NCBI GenBank assembly: GCA_027016315.1
Contig: JALWAP010000114.1
Location: 1 to 33,883, forward strand
DNA from: Anaerolineae bacterium
Lineage (GTDB): Bacteria > Chloroflexota > Anaerolineae > S016-19
Reading direction: 5' to 3'
Length of the DNA: 33,883 nt
The notes beneath the pieces are model-generated. The model searched no databases, was not told the origin of the DNA, and saw nothing but the letters and a program-made list of their open reading frames with translations. Shown here one piece after another: positions 23,615-30,958 of this stretch; positions within the stretch are counted from its first letter, which is position 1; each line of letters begins with the position of its first letter. The translations under genes were made by a program, and so were the position numbers.

Positions 23615-24864
23615 TGCACAGCTTCGCCTTCTGGATCATCGCCTGGCCGCTGGTCACCGCAGTGCTGGTTTATCCGTTCAGAAAAAAGTGGCTTTCCGGC
23701 GCCATTGCCTCCCTTTGCTCCCTGATGGCGTTGTGGCTGGTCAGAGCGTGGCCCGCTGGGGATTTCTGGGTGTTCGGCTATCGGCTATCCGCGACGGAAC
23801 CGTGGCGCTTTTCGGGTGGGACGTTTATCGTCACTGTTGCGAGAAAGGAACTCTTGCTGGCCTATGCAGTGCTTGCTTCCGTGGGAATCCTGGCACTTGC
23901 CTTCGATTCGTATCGCAAGGCACTTGTTTGGGCTTTTGTCTGGGCTTCGGCGCTCTCAGCGCTTTGGGAAGCTACCGGGGTGGGAGGGGTGTTCTTTTTG
24001 CTCGTCTTGGCCTCGTCACTGGGAGCCATCGGCGTGGCCGGAAAACCGCACGCGAGGGGCGGTTGGCGGGCAATGCTGTTCCCAAGCCTCTCCTATCCAC
24101 TGGTATTGATTGCAATGTGGTATGCCTCGCAGGCGCCGTTGAACCCTGAGGATGGGCATGTCCTGTTCAGGGCGTCTATGCTGATCAGCGCCGCGATTTT
24201 CCTTTCTTTGATGATCTTCCCGTTCCACGGCGCTTTTCCGGCAATCGGCGAAGAAGCGAATCCGCCTGCGGGGTTCGTGTGGTTCATGCTATGGCCTGCA
24301 GCTGTGTGGTCTGTGGTATTGAAGATGCACCAGAGCCTGACGTGGTGGCACGCTTCCCGATGGACTTCGTGGGTAGAACTGTCGCTTCTGGGCACGCTGA
24401 TCCTGGTTGCGGCTGCCGGGTTCTGGCAGAGATCGCCCGGCAGGGTGCTCGGGTACGCCGTCCTGGCGACCTGGACGCTTTTCCTCCAGACTGGAACTTT
24501 CGGCTCCATGGGACTTTGGGAGCGCGGCGTGGGCATCGAGGTTGCCGTGTTAGGCCTGACCATGCTGCGTGAGACTCTGGAGGCGGTCCCGTTCCGCTGG
24601 CGAAGGCACTGGAAGGCGCTTGCCACCCTCCTCTACCTTGCAGGGATTTGGATCGTGGTTCTGGGGATCATCAAATCTGGGAGCAGCCTGAAATCTCACC
24701 GTCTCATGGTCTACGGAGCTGCGTTCTCCCTCCTTGTGGGTTCTGTAGTGGCTTCCGCCTGGAAGCTTTCCGACGAGGGGATTTTCACCCTTCCGTCCGT
24801 ATTCCGGGAGGAAGATTCAGGCGATCTCAGGCGGAGCGGGTTTCCCGCCGATCCCCAATCTTGA
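23611..24864 (+). CDS. Membrane protein related to NuoN/MrpD-type ion-translocating subunits
   Basis: The 417-residue protein has about 12 hydrophobic segments. At about residues 200-225 it has LSLMIFPFHGAFPAIGEEANPP, close to the pattern of the proton-channel subunits of complex I, Mrp antiporters and group 4 hydrogenases (FPFHxWxPxAxxxAPxP). The Lys and Glu residues normally in the middle of transmembrane helices 5 and 7 are not obvious, so ion translocation is not certain. The start overlaps the previous gene, and the C-terminal 48 bases overlap the convergent ParB-like gene. The tail after about 395 (EEDSGDLRRSGFPADPQS) is hydrophilic. No other respiratory subunit is in the window. Confidence 0.7.
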   Translation: MMHSFAFWIIAWPLVTAVLVYPFRKKWLSGAIASLCSLMALWLVRAWPAGDFWVFGYRLSATEPWRFSGGTFIVTVARKELLLAYAVLASVGILALAFDSYRKALVWAFVWASALSALWEATGVGGVFFLLVLASSLGAIGVAGKPHARGGWRAMLFPSLSYPLVLIAMWYASQAPLNPEDGHVLFRASMLISAAIFLSLMIFPFHGAFPAIGEEANPPAGFVWFMLWPAAVWSVVLKMHQSLTWWHASRWTSWVELSLLGTLILVAAAGFWQRSPGRVLGYAVLATWTLFLQTGTFGSMGLWERGVGIEVAVLGLTMLRETLEAVPFRWRRHWKALATLLYLAGIWIVVLGIIKSGSSLKSHRLMVYGAAFSLLVGSVVASAWKLSDEGIFTLPSVFREEDSGDLRRSGFPADPQS

Positions 24865-25752
24865 TTTCAGCGTAGCGATCACTTGTTGCAAAGGCGACAC
24901 TTCCATCCTTTCGGCGAACGCTTTGACCGTTTCCTCCGGAGATAGCGTCCTGCCAGCCGCTTCCTGCAGCTTCCCCCTGTTCTCTATGACCCAGATGTAG
25001 AGGTCTGCTTCCGTGCGCCCCGGGAAATGCTTCAAAATGCCTGATTTCCTTACCGCCTCCACGAAAGGCAGATACACGTTGTAGTACCAGCTCTTGACCG
25101 CCTCGTCGTAGGGGATTTCCCTGTCCTGCTCGATCCCAAGGTAATACCGATGCACGTCGATGTGTTCGAGGAGCCGATGGTACAGGTCTGGCTCCGAAAG
25201 CTCGATTTTGGCTTCCGGTATCAGTTCGTCGATCCTGGTCTTCTCCAGGAACCTCTTCTTACCGGCAGCAAGCGCGATCTCGCCCAGGTCGCTATCCGGC
25301 GTGATGTCGATGTCGGAATCGATTTCGTAGACGTAGGCTGCGATCTCCTTGAGCCCGTTGGCCCTGGCGACGGAAATGCGATGGTGGCCGTCCCGGACGA
25401 AGTACACGTCCCCGATTTTGTACAGCTCAACCGGAGGGATGTTCTCCAGCCTGTTCAAAGCCCTGTCCAGCCGTTTCCACCGTTCTTTGTCCGCGTTGTC
25501 CTTCGGGAAGAACGCTCGGGTGAAGTCCTGATAGCGGCCCTCGCTTCCGACGATTTTGTCGATTGGCACGTCCTGCAACCCTTTGTGCTGCAACCTGTTG
25601 CCCCTGACGAGCTTTTGGACTTCATAGAACGGCAGAAGATCGTTTTGCTTGCCGAGGATGCGGGCCCACCAGCCCTGTATTTTCCCCTTCCGTTTCATTT
25701 CGTAAAATTTATCTTCAGCGCGTGATGCCGGATACGGCAGCGATTGGTCCAT
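24817..25752 (-). CDS. ParB-like N-terminal domain protein
   Basis: Residues 61-140 show a ParB/Srx-type fold: DVPIDKIVGSEGRYQDF, IPPVELYKIGDVYFVRDGHHRISVARANGLKEIAAYV, with the GHHR motif in place of ParB GxxR. Many ParB-fold proteins hydrolyse CTP or ATP or nick DNA, and the role of this one is not known. No helix-turn-helix DNA-binding region follows; the remaining 170 residues are acidic and helical with aromatic patches (YYLGIEQDREIPYDEAVKSWYYNVYLPFVEAVR). The ATG at 25752 has AAGGAGGTG six bases upstream. It has no ParA gene beside it, so chromosome partitioning is unlikely. Its 3' end overlaps the membrane gene on the other strand by 48 bases. Confidence 0.8.
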   Translation of the reverse strand: MDQSLPYPASRAEDKFYEMKRKGKIQGWWARILGKQNDLLPFYEVQKLVRGNRLQHKGLQDVPIDKIVGSEGRYQDFTRAFFPKDNADKERWKRLDRALNRLENIPPVELYKIGDVYFVRDGHHRISVARANGLKEIAAYVYEIDSDIDITPDSDLGEIALAAGKKRFLEKTRIDELIPEAKIELSEPDLYHRLLEHIDVHRYYLGIEQDREIPYDEAVKSWYYNVYLPFVEAVRKSGILKHFPGRTEADLYIWVIENRGKLQEAAGRTLSPEETVKAFAERMEVSPLQQVIATLKSRLGIGGKPAPPEIA

Positions 25753-25901
25753 CGTAACACCTCCTTCTTCCAAACCGAAGAACCGCCTTAGAGGTTACCA
25801 CCTGGAACCGACCCTGTCCAGGCACGGGGTTTCGAATTTGCGGATAAAGCAATTGCATCATACCACGGAGGCAATGCGAGAAGATTGGAGGGAAAAAGAA
25901 A

Positions 25902-25937
25902 GACCGGCTCCTCCGTCAGGAGACGTGGGAGCCGGTC
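25902..25937 (-). terminator. Rho-independent terminator of rplI
   Basis: GACCGGCTCC (25902-25911) and GGAGCCGGTC (25928-25937) form a perfect ten-base stem. On the minus strand it is followed by a T-rich run (TCTTTCTTTTTCC). It lies 18 bases past the rplI stop. Confidence 0.88.
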
Positions 25938-25955
25938 GCCTTCACAGGGTGAGGT

Positions 25956-26423
25956 TCAGTCTTCTTGTGCTTCTTCCTGATCCGCTACCACGGACACAGC
26001 AACTTCTGCTGTCACGCTTGCTGCCAGCTTGACCGGCACGGTGTAATCGCCAAGTTCGTGGATGGGGCGCTTGAGCACGATCTTGCGCTTGTCGATCTCC
26101 TGTCCAAGCGCTTCGCTGAGCTTCTCCGCGATGTCGGCGTTGGTTATCGAACCGTACAGGGTGCCCGTTTCCCCGGCTTTCGCTTTGAACTCCAGTTTCA
26201 CGGACTTGATCTTCTCCGCAAGCTCCTCCGCCGTGGCGAGTTCTTTCTGTAGCCTGCGCTTTTCCGCTTCCATTCTCTGCTTCGCCTCGGCGATGGCGCT
26301 CTTGGTGGCCATTTTCGCCAGCCCCTTTGGGATCAGATAATTGCGCGCAAATCCGTCGGACACGTTCTTGATTTCGCCAGCCTTGCCGAGGTTCGGCACG
26401 TCTTTCAGAAGTATGACCTGCAT
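25956..26423 (-). CDS. rplI: Ribosomal protein L9
   Basis: L9 binds 23S rRNA at the base of the L1 stalk. The N-terminal domain shows [36 protein letters not shown], the family signature, followed by the long connecting helix (about 45-75) and the C-terminal domain (78-150). Length 155 is normal. The start is the ATG at 26423 with AAGGAG nine bases upstream; a GTG three codons earlier abuts the ribosome binding site and was rejected. The usual partners rpsF, ssb and rpsR are absent here, so the gene stands apart from the standard ribosomal cluster, next to a dehydrogenase. Confidence 0.97.
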   Translation of the reverse strand: MQVILLKDVPNLGKAGEIKNVSDGFARNYLIPKGLAKMATKSAIAEAKQRMEAEKRRLQKELATAEELAEKIKSVKLEFKAKAGETGTLYGSITNADIAEKLSEALGQEIDKRKIVLKRPIHELGDYTVPVKLAASVTAEVAVSVVADQEEAQED

Positions 26424-26505
26424 TTCCACCACTCCTTCTTCAAAGATTCGAATCTACCGAAGTTTACAATACCGAACCGCTGTGAACAAATTCGGCCTGC
26501 CGGGT

Positions 26506-27528
26506 TCATTCTTCGGCCGTGATTTCCTCGAGCCGCACAGGCCGGCGCTCTTTCAACGATTTCCACGCCGCCAGCCCCATCACGACGGGTATCTTCCCAT
26601 CGATGCCAGTGACGGGCGGTTCGGTGTCTTCCACGATGCTCCGCACGAATGCCCGCATTTCTTCCGCATAGGCAACCCTGTATCGATCGAGGAAGAAGTG
26701 CAAAAGCTTGTCGCTGTGCAGCCCGCTTCCATCCATGAACGTCGTCCGTGTAGGCGTTTCGTTGTGTGCCATCGCTCTGCCACCGGACCCGAACACCTCG
26801 ACCCGCTGATCGTACCCGTACACCGCCTTCCGGCAGTTGTCGATCGTGCCCATCGCGCCGCTTTCGTACTCGAACGTGATCAGCGCCGTGTCGATGTCGC
26901 CCGCTTCCGAGATGGTTGGATCGACCAGAGTGCCGCCGATGGCGTATATCTCCTGCACTTCCTCTCCGAGCAGAAACCGTGCCATGTCGAAATCGTGGAT
27001 CGTCATATCAAGGAAGATGCCGCCGGATACTTTGATGTAATCGATCGGCGGAGGTGCCGGATCGCGGCTGATGATGTGCACCAGGTACGGCTTGCCGATG
27101 CTTCCGTTCTCGATGAGTTCTCTCACGCGTCTGAAGTTCGGGTCGAAACGGCGCTGAAACCCAATCTGCAGTTTGACCCCGGCACTTTCGACAGCATCCA
27201 GAGCCCTATCGATTGCGCTCAGGTCGTGGCTTATTGGCTTTTCACAGAAGACGTGCTTTCCAGCCCGTGCCGCCCGCTCGATGAAATCAGCGTGCGTATC
27301 GGTGCTGGAGCAGATCAACACCGCATCGATGCCGGGGTCGGAGAAAATGTCTTCCGGGTCTTCCGTGTACTTAGGGATTCCATACAGTTCAGAGGCTTCT
27401 GCGGCTGCTTTGACGAACACATCCGCTACGGAAACGATCCTGGCTTCAGGAATGCTCCTGGTGATGGTTTCAGCGTGCACCCTGCCGATTCTGCCTGCGC
27501 CTATCAGTCCCAAATTAACTGTGCTCAT
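26506..27528 (-). CDS. iolG: Inositol 2-dehydrogenase-like oxidoreductase
   Basis: The Gfo/Idh/MocA family enzyme binds NAD through GAGRIGRVHAE (10-20). The catalytic residues known from Bacillus IolG line up: K97 in CEKPIS, D174 and H178 in GIFLDMTIHDFDMARFL. Length 340 matches. The enzyme would oxidise myo-inositol to scyllo-inosose. The residue pattern fits IolG well, but the family has many other sugars as substrates, so the exact one is not proven. GGAGGTG lies five bases before the ATG. No other inositol catabolism gene is present nearby. A promoter and a near-palindrome lie upstream. Confidence 0.86.
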   Translation of the reverse strand: MSTVNLGLIGAGRIGRVHAETITRSIPEARIVSVADVFVKAAAEASELYGIPKYTEDPEDIFSDPGIDAVLICSSTDTHADFIERAARAGKHVFCEKPISHDLSAIDRALDAVESAGVKLQIGFQRRFDPNFRRVRELIENGSIGKPYLVHIISRDPAPPPIDYIKVSGGIFLDMTIHDFDMARFLLGEEVQEIYAIGGTLVDPTISEAGDIDTALITFEYESGAMGTIDNCRKAVYGYDQRVEVFGSGGRAMAHNETPTRTTFMDGSGLHSDKLLHFFLDRYRVAYAEEMRAFVRSIVEDTEPPVTGIDGKIPVVMGLAAWKSLKERRPVRLEEITAEE

Positions 27529-27581
27529 GAGGCCACCTCCTGATCACCGGTTTTTGGAAAGATCGTGCGAAATCCAACGAG

Positions 27582-27610
27582 AGTATACAGCCGAAGCTAG
27601 ACGCAGTCAA
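27582..27610 (-). promoter_or_regulatory. Promoter of the iolG-like gene
   Basis: On the minus strand, TTGACT (27605-27610) and TATACT (27582-27587) are separated by 17 bases, about 55 bases before the ATG at 27528. Confidence 0.75.
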
Positions 27611-27611
27611 T

Positions 27612-27627
27612 GTGAACACGTGTGCAC
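27612..27627. promoter_or_regulatory. Near-palindrome upstream of the iolG promoter
   Basis: GTGAACACGTGTGCAC is an even-length inverted repeat with one mismatched pair, immediately upstream of the -35. Its size and symmetry fit a LacI/GntR-type or CRP-like regulator site, though none is encoded nearby. Confidence 0.45.
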
Positions 27628-27696
27628 ACAGGGTTGGGTGGTGTTTGGGTTCTCGATACAGCGCCCGCTGGACTAAGGAGGTTTGGAGTCCAATCG

Positions 27697-27725
27697 TTGA
27701 CAAACGGGTTCCTTTCGTGTAACAT
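27697..27725 (+). promoter_or_regulatory. SRP RNA promoter
   Basis: TTGACA (27697-27702) and TAACAT (27720-27725) are 17 bases apart. Transcription is predicted to start near 27731, where the RNA's closing helix begins. Confidence 0.88.
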
Positions 27726-27730
27726 AGCCT

Positions 27731-28002
27731 TGGCCGTGCTAAGCGGGGAGCTAGCGGTGCCCTGTACCCGAAATCCGCTCAAGCGGGGCTTAATTCCCCT
27801 CTTGAGGGCCGGTGGTGTCGAGTCTGCCCTGGTCAAGCGGTGTGGAAGGTTGGGTCCCGCGCGGCAGGCAGCCGTGAACCTGGTCAGGTCCGGAAGGAAG
27901 CAGCCATAAGCGGTGTAGCCTGGGCGACGCGGGGGTGCCTGGCCGGAGCTGGCTAACCAGGGTAAGGCGGTACCACCGGTTCGAGAGAGGGGTGCACGGC
28001 CA
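27731..28002 (+). ncRNA. ffs: Long signal recognition particle RNA with Alu domain
   Basis: This RNA is the scaffold of the signal recognition particle that targets membrane proteins. The conserved S-domain apical core GGTCAGG (27882-27888) with CGGAAGGAAGCAGCC (27891-27905) is unmistakable, flanked by pairing arms GTCCCGCG (27854-27861) and CGCGGGGG (27928-27935). The 5' end TGGCCGTGC (27731-27739) pairs perfectly with 3' GCACGGCCA (27994-28002), closing a molecule of about 272 bases. The 5' part contains GCGGTGCCCTGTACCCG (27764-27780) and its neighbourhood matches the Alu domain of the Bacillus small cytoplasmic RNA, of similar length. A T-rich stretch follows. The ends are inferred from the helix and promoter, accurate to a few bases. 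Confidence 0.94.
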
Positions 28003-28077
28003 TTTCTTCGCGTTTGTATTTCTTGCATCGTCTCCGGCTTCGCAAAAACACAGAACCTCAAAGAGGAGGTCGAAAAA

Positions 28078-29224
28078 ATGGATTTCGAGCTCGACGAAGA
28101 GCAGCGAATGGTCAGGCAGGCAGTCCGCGAATTCGTGGAACGGGAAGTCAAACCGCGTGCCAGAGAGGTAGACGAAACAGGCCAGTTCCCATGGGAGACC
28201 ATCCGTAAGATGGGGCCGCTTGGCTTCCTTGGCATCAACATGCCGGAGGAATACGGAGGCGCAGGTGGAGACAAGATAAGCCTGGCCATTCTGTTGGAAG
28301 AGCTGGGGAGAGGCTGCGGCTCCACCGGGCTCATAACGGAAGCGCACATCTGCCTTGCTTCTGCTTCCATAGCGGATTTTGGCACGGAGGAACAGAAGCG
28401 AAAGTACCTGGTGCCGCTTGCACAAGGCCATATGCTTGGTGCCCTTTCCCTGACCGAGCCAGGCGCTGGCTCGGACCTGGTAGGTGGAGTCAAAAACCAC
28501 AGCCCATCGCGACGGCAATGAGTGGGTCCTGAACGGGAGCAAGATGTGGACCACGAACGCAGGCGTCGCGGGCGTCATCGTCGTGCTCGCCCGAACGGAC
28601 CCCAGGGGTGGATCGCATAGCCTCAGCGAATTCATCGTGCCAAAAGACACGCCCGGGTTACACGTCGACCCGCCGGAGAAAAAGATGGGGCTGCACGGGT
28701 GCTGGAGCCACGCCGTAAGTCTGGAGGACGTGCGCGTGCCGCTCGACAATTTGCTGGGCGAGGAAGGGCGGGGAATCCATCAGGCGTTGCACGTGCTGGA
28801 CGGCGGCAGGATCGGCATCGGTGCGCTGAGCGTTGGGCTTGCACAGGGAGCATACGAAGCGGCTCTGAGCTATGCCAGGGAACGGATGACTTTCGGTAAA
28901 AAGCTCATCGAGCACCAGGCGATCCAGTTCAAACTGGCGGACATGGCGACCAAAATCCACCTTGCGAGGCTCGGAGTGCTTCACGCAGCCTGGCTCAAAG
29001 AGCAGGGACGACCGTACACGAAGGAAGCCGGCATGGCGAAACTCTTCGCCACGGAAATGGCCGAATGGGTCGCTTATCAGGCAATTCAAATACACGGTGG
29101 CTACGGTTACAGCCGGGAATACCCGGTCGAGAGGATCTACAGAGACGCGCGGCTGATGACCATCGGAGAGGGGACAAGCGAAATCCAGCGGCTTGTCATA
29201 GCACGTCAGATCGCCCGCGAGTAA
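28078..29224 (+). pseudogene. Acyl-CoA dehydrogenase, interrupted by a single frameshift
   Basis: The two halves are one FAD-dependent acyl-CoA dehydrogenase, which introduces the alpha-beta double bond in acyl-CoA. The first half (28078 to about 28497) has LDEEQRMVRQAVREFVE, FGTEEQKRKYL and the FAD motif LSLTEPGAGSD. The second half continues in the next frame with [63 protein letters not shown] and GEGTSEIQR, containing the catalytic-type Glu. The break is at an A5 run (28493-28497): removing one A joins them as GVKTTAH. In the first frame translation ends at 28521. Everything else is intact, so this is either a recent mutation or a sequence error. AGAGGAGGTC precedes the ATG. Confidence 0.87.
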
Positions 29225-29241
29225 AACCGGGTGGCCCGAGC

Positions 29242-29270
29242 TTGACGAAAGCAACGACCCCGGCTATACT
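29242..29270 (+). promoter_or_regulatory. Promoter of the tRNA cluster
   Basis: TTGACG (29242-29247) and TATACT (29265-29270) are 17 bases apart, with transcription starting a few bases before tRNA-Pro. Confidence 0.83.
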
Positions 29271-29282
29271 AAGGGGGTGATT

Positions 29283-29356
29283 CGGGGCGTGGCGCAGTTG
29301 GCTAGCGCGCAGCGTTTGGGACGCTGAAGTCGGAGGTTCGAGTCCTCTCGCCCCGA
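29283..29356 (+). tRNA. tRNA-Pro (anticodon TGG)
   Basis: Acceptor CGGGGCG pairs with CGCCCCG. The anticodon stem CAGCG/CGCTG encloses TTTGGGA with anticodon TGG. CCA follows directly at 29357-29359. It is the first of three tRNAs from one promoter. Confidence 0.96.
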
Positions 29357-29376
29357 CCAATCTTAACAAGCAGTGC

Positions 29377-29447
29377 GCGGGTGTAGCTCAATGGTAGAGC
29401 CCCAGCCTTCCAAGCTGGTCGTGGGGGTTCGATTCCCCTCACCCGCT
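29377..29447 (+). tRNA. tRNA-Gly (anticodon TCC)
   Basis: Acceptor GCGGGTG pairs with CACCCGC, discriminator T. The anticodon stem CCAGC/GCTGG encloses CTTCCAA with anticodon TCC. No CCA is encoded. Confidence 0.96.
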
Positions 29448-29454
29448 TTTGAAC

Positions 29455-29528
29455 GGGCCCCTAGCTTAATCGGTCAAAGCAGCGGTCTCATAAACCGCTG
29501 AGTCTGGGTTCGAGTCCCAGGGGGCCCA
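29455..29528 (+). tRNA. tRNA with CAT anticodon (elongator Met or Ile2)
   Basis: Acceptor GGGCCCC pairs with GGGGCCC, discriminator A. The anticodon stem GCGGT/ACCGC encloses CTCATAA. The first acceptor pair is G-C and the anticodon stem lacks the three G-C pairs of initiator tRNA, so it is not fMet. CAT could be elongator Met or lysidine-modified Ile2; the sequence alone does not settle it. Confidence 0.93.
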
Positions 29529-29533
29529 CTACA

Positions 29534-29632
29534 AGGGGCTAGCCTGGATTGATTTTGGAGCGCGCGAGGGCGTTGCTCTTCATTCCCTGAACTGTGAGAG
29601 TGTAAATCAAAAGGCAGCCCCCCTATTTTATT
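29534..29632 (+). terminator. Long imperfect hairpin with T-rich tail after the tRNA cluster
   Basis: AGGGGCT-AGCC and TTGATTT (29534-29555) pair imperfectly with AAATCAA and GGC-AGCCCC (29604-29621), enclosing a smaller GAGC/GCTC stem. The tail TATTTTATT follows. It probably ends the tRNA transcript but is larger than a usual terminator. Confidence 0.6.
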
Positions 29633-29651
29633 GCTCGAAAAGGCGGTGAAC

Positions 29652-30122
29652 ATGCTTGTCAAAGAAATTATGAGTCCGAACGTCGTATCTTTGAACCCCG
29701 ATACCCCGGTGCAGGAAATCGCAAGGATTTTTAGAGAACACAACATTTCCGGAGCGCCGGTGCTGGATGCCGATGGAAACATCATTGGAATCGTAACCGG
29801 GATAGACCTGATAGCGCGGCACGCCAGGATCCATTATCCCCGATACCTCCCATTTCTCGACGCCATGATCCCTCTCGAGAACCCAAAGGAATACAAGGAG
29901 ATGCTCCGAAGGATCCTCGGCACCACCGCGAAGGACATAATGACCAGGAAAGTGGTTACCATCTCCCCGGACGCCGATCTCGAAGAGCTGGCGACGTTGA
30001 TGGTGGAGAAAAGAGTGAACCCTGTCCCGGTCGTGGACGACGAAGGTAAGCTCGTCGGAATAGTCAGCCAGGCGGATGTACTGAGGGTTATAGAGAAACT
30101 GGAACAACCGGATTCGGATTGA
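29652..30122 (+). CDS. Tandem CBS-domain protein
   Basis: Two CBS motifs form a single Bateman module: VKEIMSPNVVSLNPDTPVQEIARIFREHNISGAPVLDADGNIIGIVTGIDLI (about 3-55) and AKDIMTRKVVTISPDADLEELATLMVEKRVNPVPVVDDEGKLVGIVSQADVLRVI (about 94-148). Such modules bind adenosine nucleotides and sense energy state. There is no effector domain, so its partner must be another protein. Length is 156. The ATG follows AGGCGGTGAAC. An upstream frame beginning in the terminator was rejected. It precedes tpiA by 52 bases and may be co-transcribed. Confidence 0.92.
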   Translation: MLVKEIMSPNVVSLNPDTPVQEIARIFREHNISGAPVLDADGNIIGIVTGIDLIARHARIHYPRYLPFLDAMIPLENPKEYKEMLRRILGTTAKDIMTRKVVTISPDADLEELATLMVEKRVNPVPVVDDEGKLVGIVSQADVLRVIEKLEQPDSD

Positions 30123-30174
30123 CCACACCCCCGGTTTCTTCTCATATCAATTCCATCGTCGCAGGAGGTGCAAA

Positions 30175-30945
30175 TTGAGAACACCTTTCATAGCAGGAAA
30201 CTGGAAAATGCACATGACCATCCCGGAAGCAAAATCCCTCGTCGAGGAAATGCTGCCGGGATTGGAGGAGATATCCGGGATCGAAAAGGCGGTTTGTCCG
30301 CCGTTCGTGGATCTACCCGTGGTAGCTGAGATCCTTCGCGGCACCAGCGTGCGGGTGGGGGCGCAAAACATGCACTGGGAGGAAAAAGGAGCTTTTACCG
30401 GGGAGATTTCTCCGCTGATGCTCCAGGGTCTGTGCGACTATGTGATACTTGGACATTCAGAGCGGCGTAAGTACTTCGGGGAAACCGACGAAATGGTGAA
30501 CCTGAAAGCGAAATCGGCGCTGGCACACGGGCTGACGCCCATAATCTGCGTCGGCGAGAATCTGGAGCAAAAGGAAAAGGGCCTCACTTCCCAGGTGGTC
30601 AGGTCTCAGATTGCAGCAGACCTGGATGGCCTGACCGCGGATCAGGTTTCTGGCCTCGTGATCGCCTACGAGCCGATCTGGGCGATAGGCACCGGGAAGG
30701 CCGCCACCCCGGAGTACGCTGAAAAAGTCATCCGCGAGGACATTAGAGGCACGATTGCTGGGCTCTTCGGGGAAAGTGCCGCCAGGTCGGTACGCGTGCA
30801 GTACGGAGGAAGCACCAAAGCCGCAAACATCGAAAGCTTCATGTCCGTGCCGGAAATAGACGGTGCTTTGGTCGGGGGCGCAAGCCTGAGGGCGTCAGAG
30901 TTCGTCGAGATGATCAGGATCGCCGCTCGAGTCAAAGGAGTGTGA
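30175..30945 (+). CDS. tpiA: Triosephosphate isomerase
   Basis: TpiA interconverts dihydroxyacetone phosphate and glyceraldehyde 3-phosphate. The active-site residues are all present: K11 in GNWKMH, H94 in LGHSERR, and E166 in AYEPIWAIGTG; the phosphate loop VQYGGST and GALVGGASL are also complete. Length 256 is standard. The TTG start has GCAGGAGGTG four bases upstream and yields the typical N-terminus RTPFIAGNWKM. No other glycolytic gene is adjacent. The last bases form part of a terminator. Confidence 0.97.
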   Translation: MRTPFIAGNWKMHMTIPEAKSLVEEMLPGLEEISGIEKAVCPPFVDLPVVAEILRGTSVRVGAQNMHWEEKGAFTGEISPLMLQGLCDYVILGHSERRKYFGETDEMVNLKAKSALAHGLTPIICVGENLEQKEKGLTSQVVRSQIAADLDGLTADQVSGLVIAYEPIWAIGTGKAATPEYAEKVIREDIRGTIAGLFGESAARSVRVQYGGSTKAANIESFMSVPEIDGALVGGASLRASEFVEMIRIAARVKGV

Positions 30946-30958
30946 CTCGAGGTTTTTT
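30926..30958 (+). terminator. Rho-independent terminator of tpiA
   Basis: CTCGAGTCA (30926-30934) pairs perfectly with TGACTCGAG (30943-30951), followed by six T. The stem contains the tpiA stop codon. Confidence 0.9.

Noticed and set aside
26444-26455. Twelve-base perfect palindrome AGATTCGAATCT upstream of rplI
   Set aside because: Short and A/T-flanked, with no second copy seen nearby and only a weak promoter match; a chance occurrence cannot be excluded.
26341-27543. 400-codon plus-strand frame opposite the iolG-like gene
   Set aside because: Antisense to a gene with intact catalytic residues; no recognisable protein features or ribosome binding site.
27597-28749. Minus-strand frames across the SRP RNA and the acyl-CoA dehydrogenase start
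   Set aside because: They are antisense to a structured RNA and a conserved enzyme, with low-complexity Ser/Pro/Arg content.
29474-29785. Minus-strand frame reading GTRTQTQRFMRPLL
   Set aside because: This is the familiar false peptide from antisense tRNA sequence.
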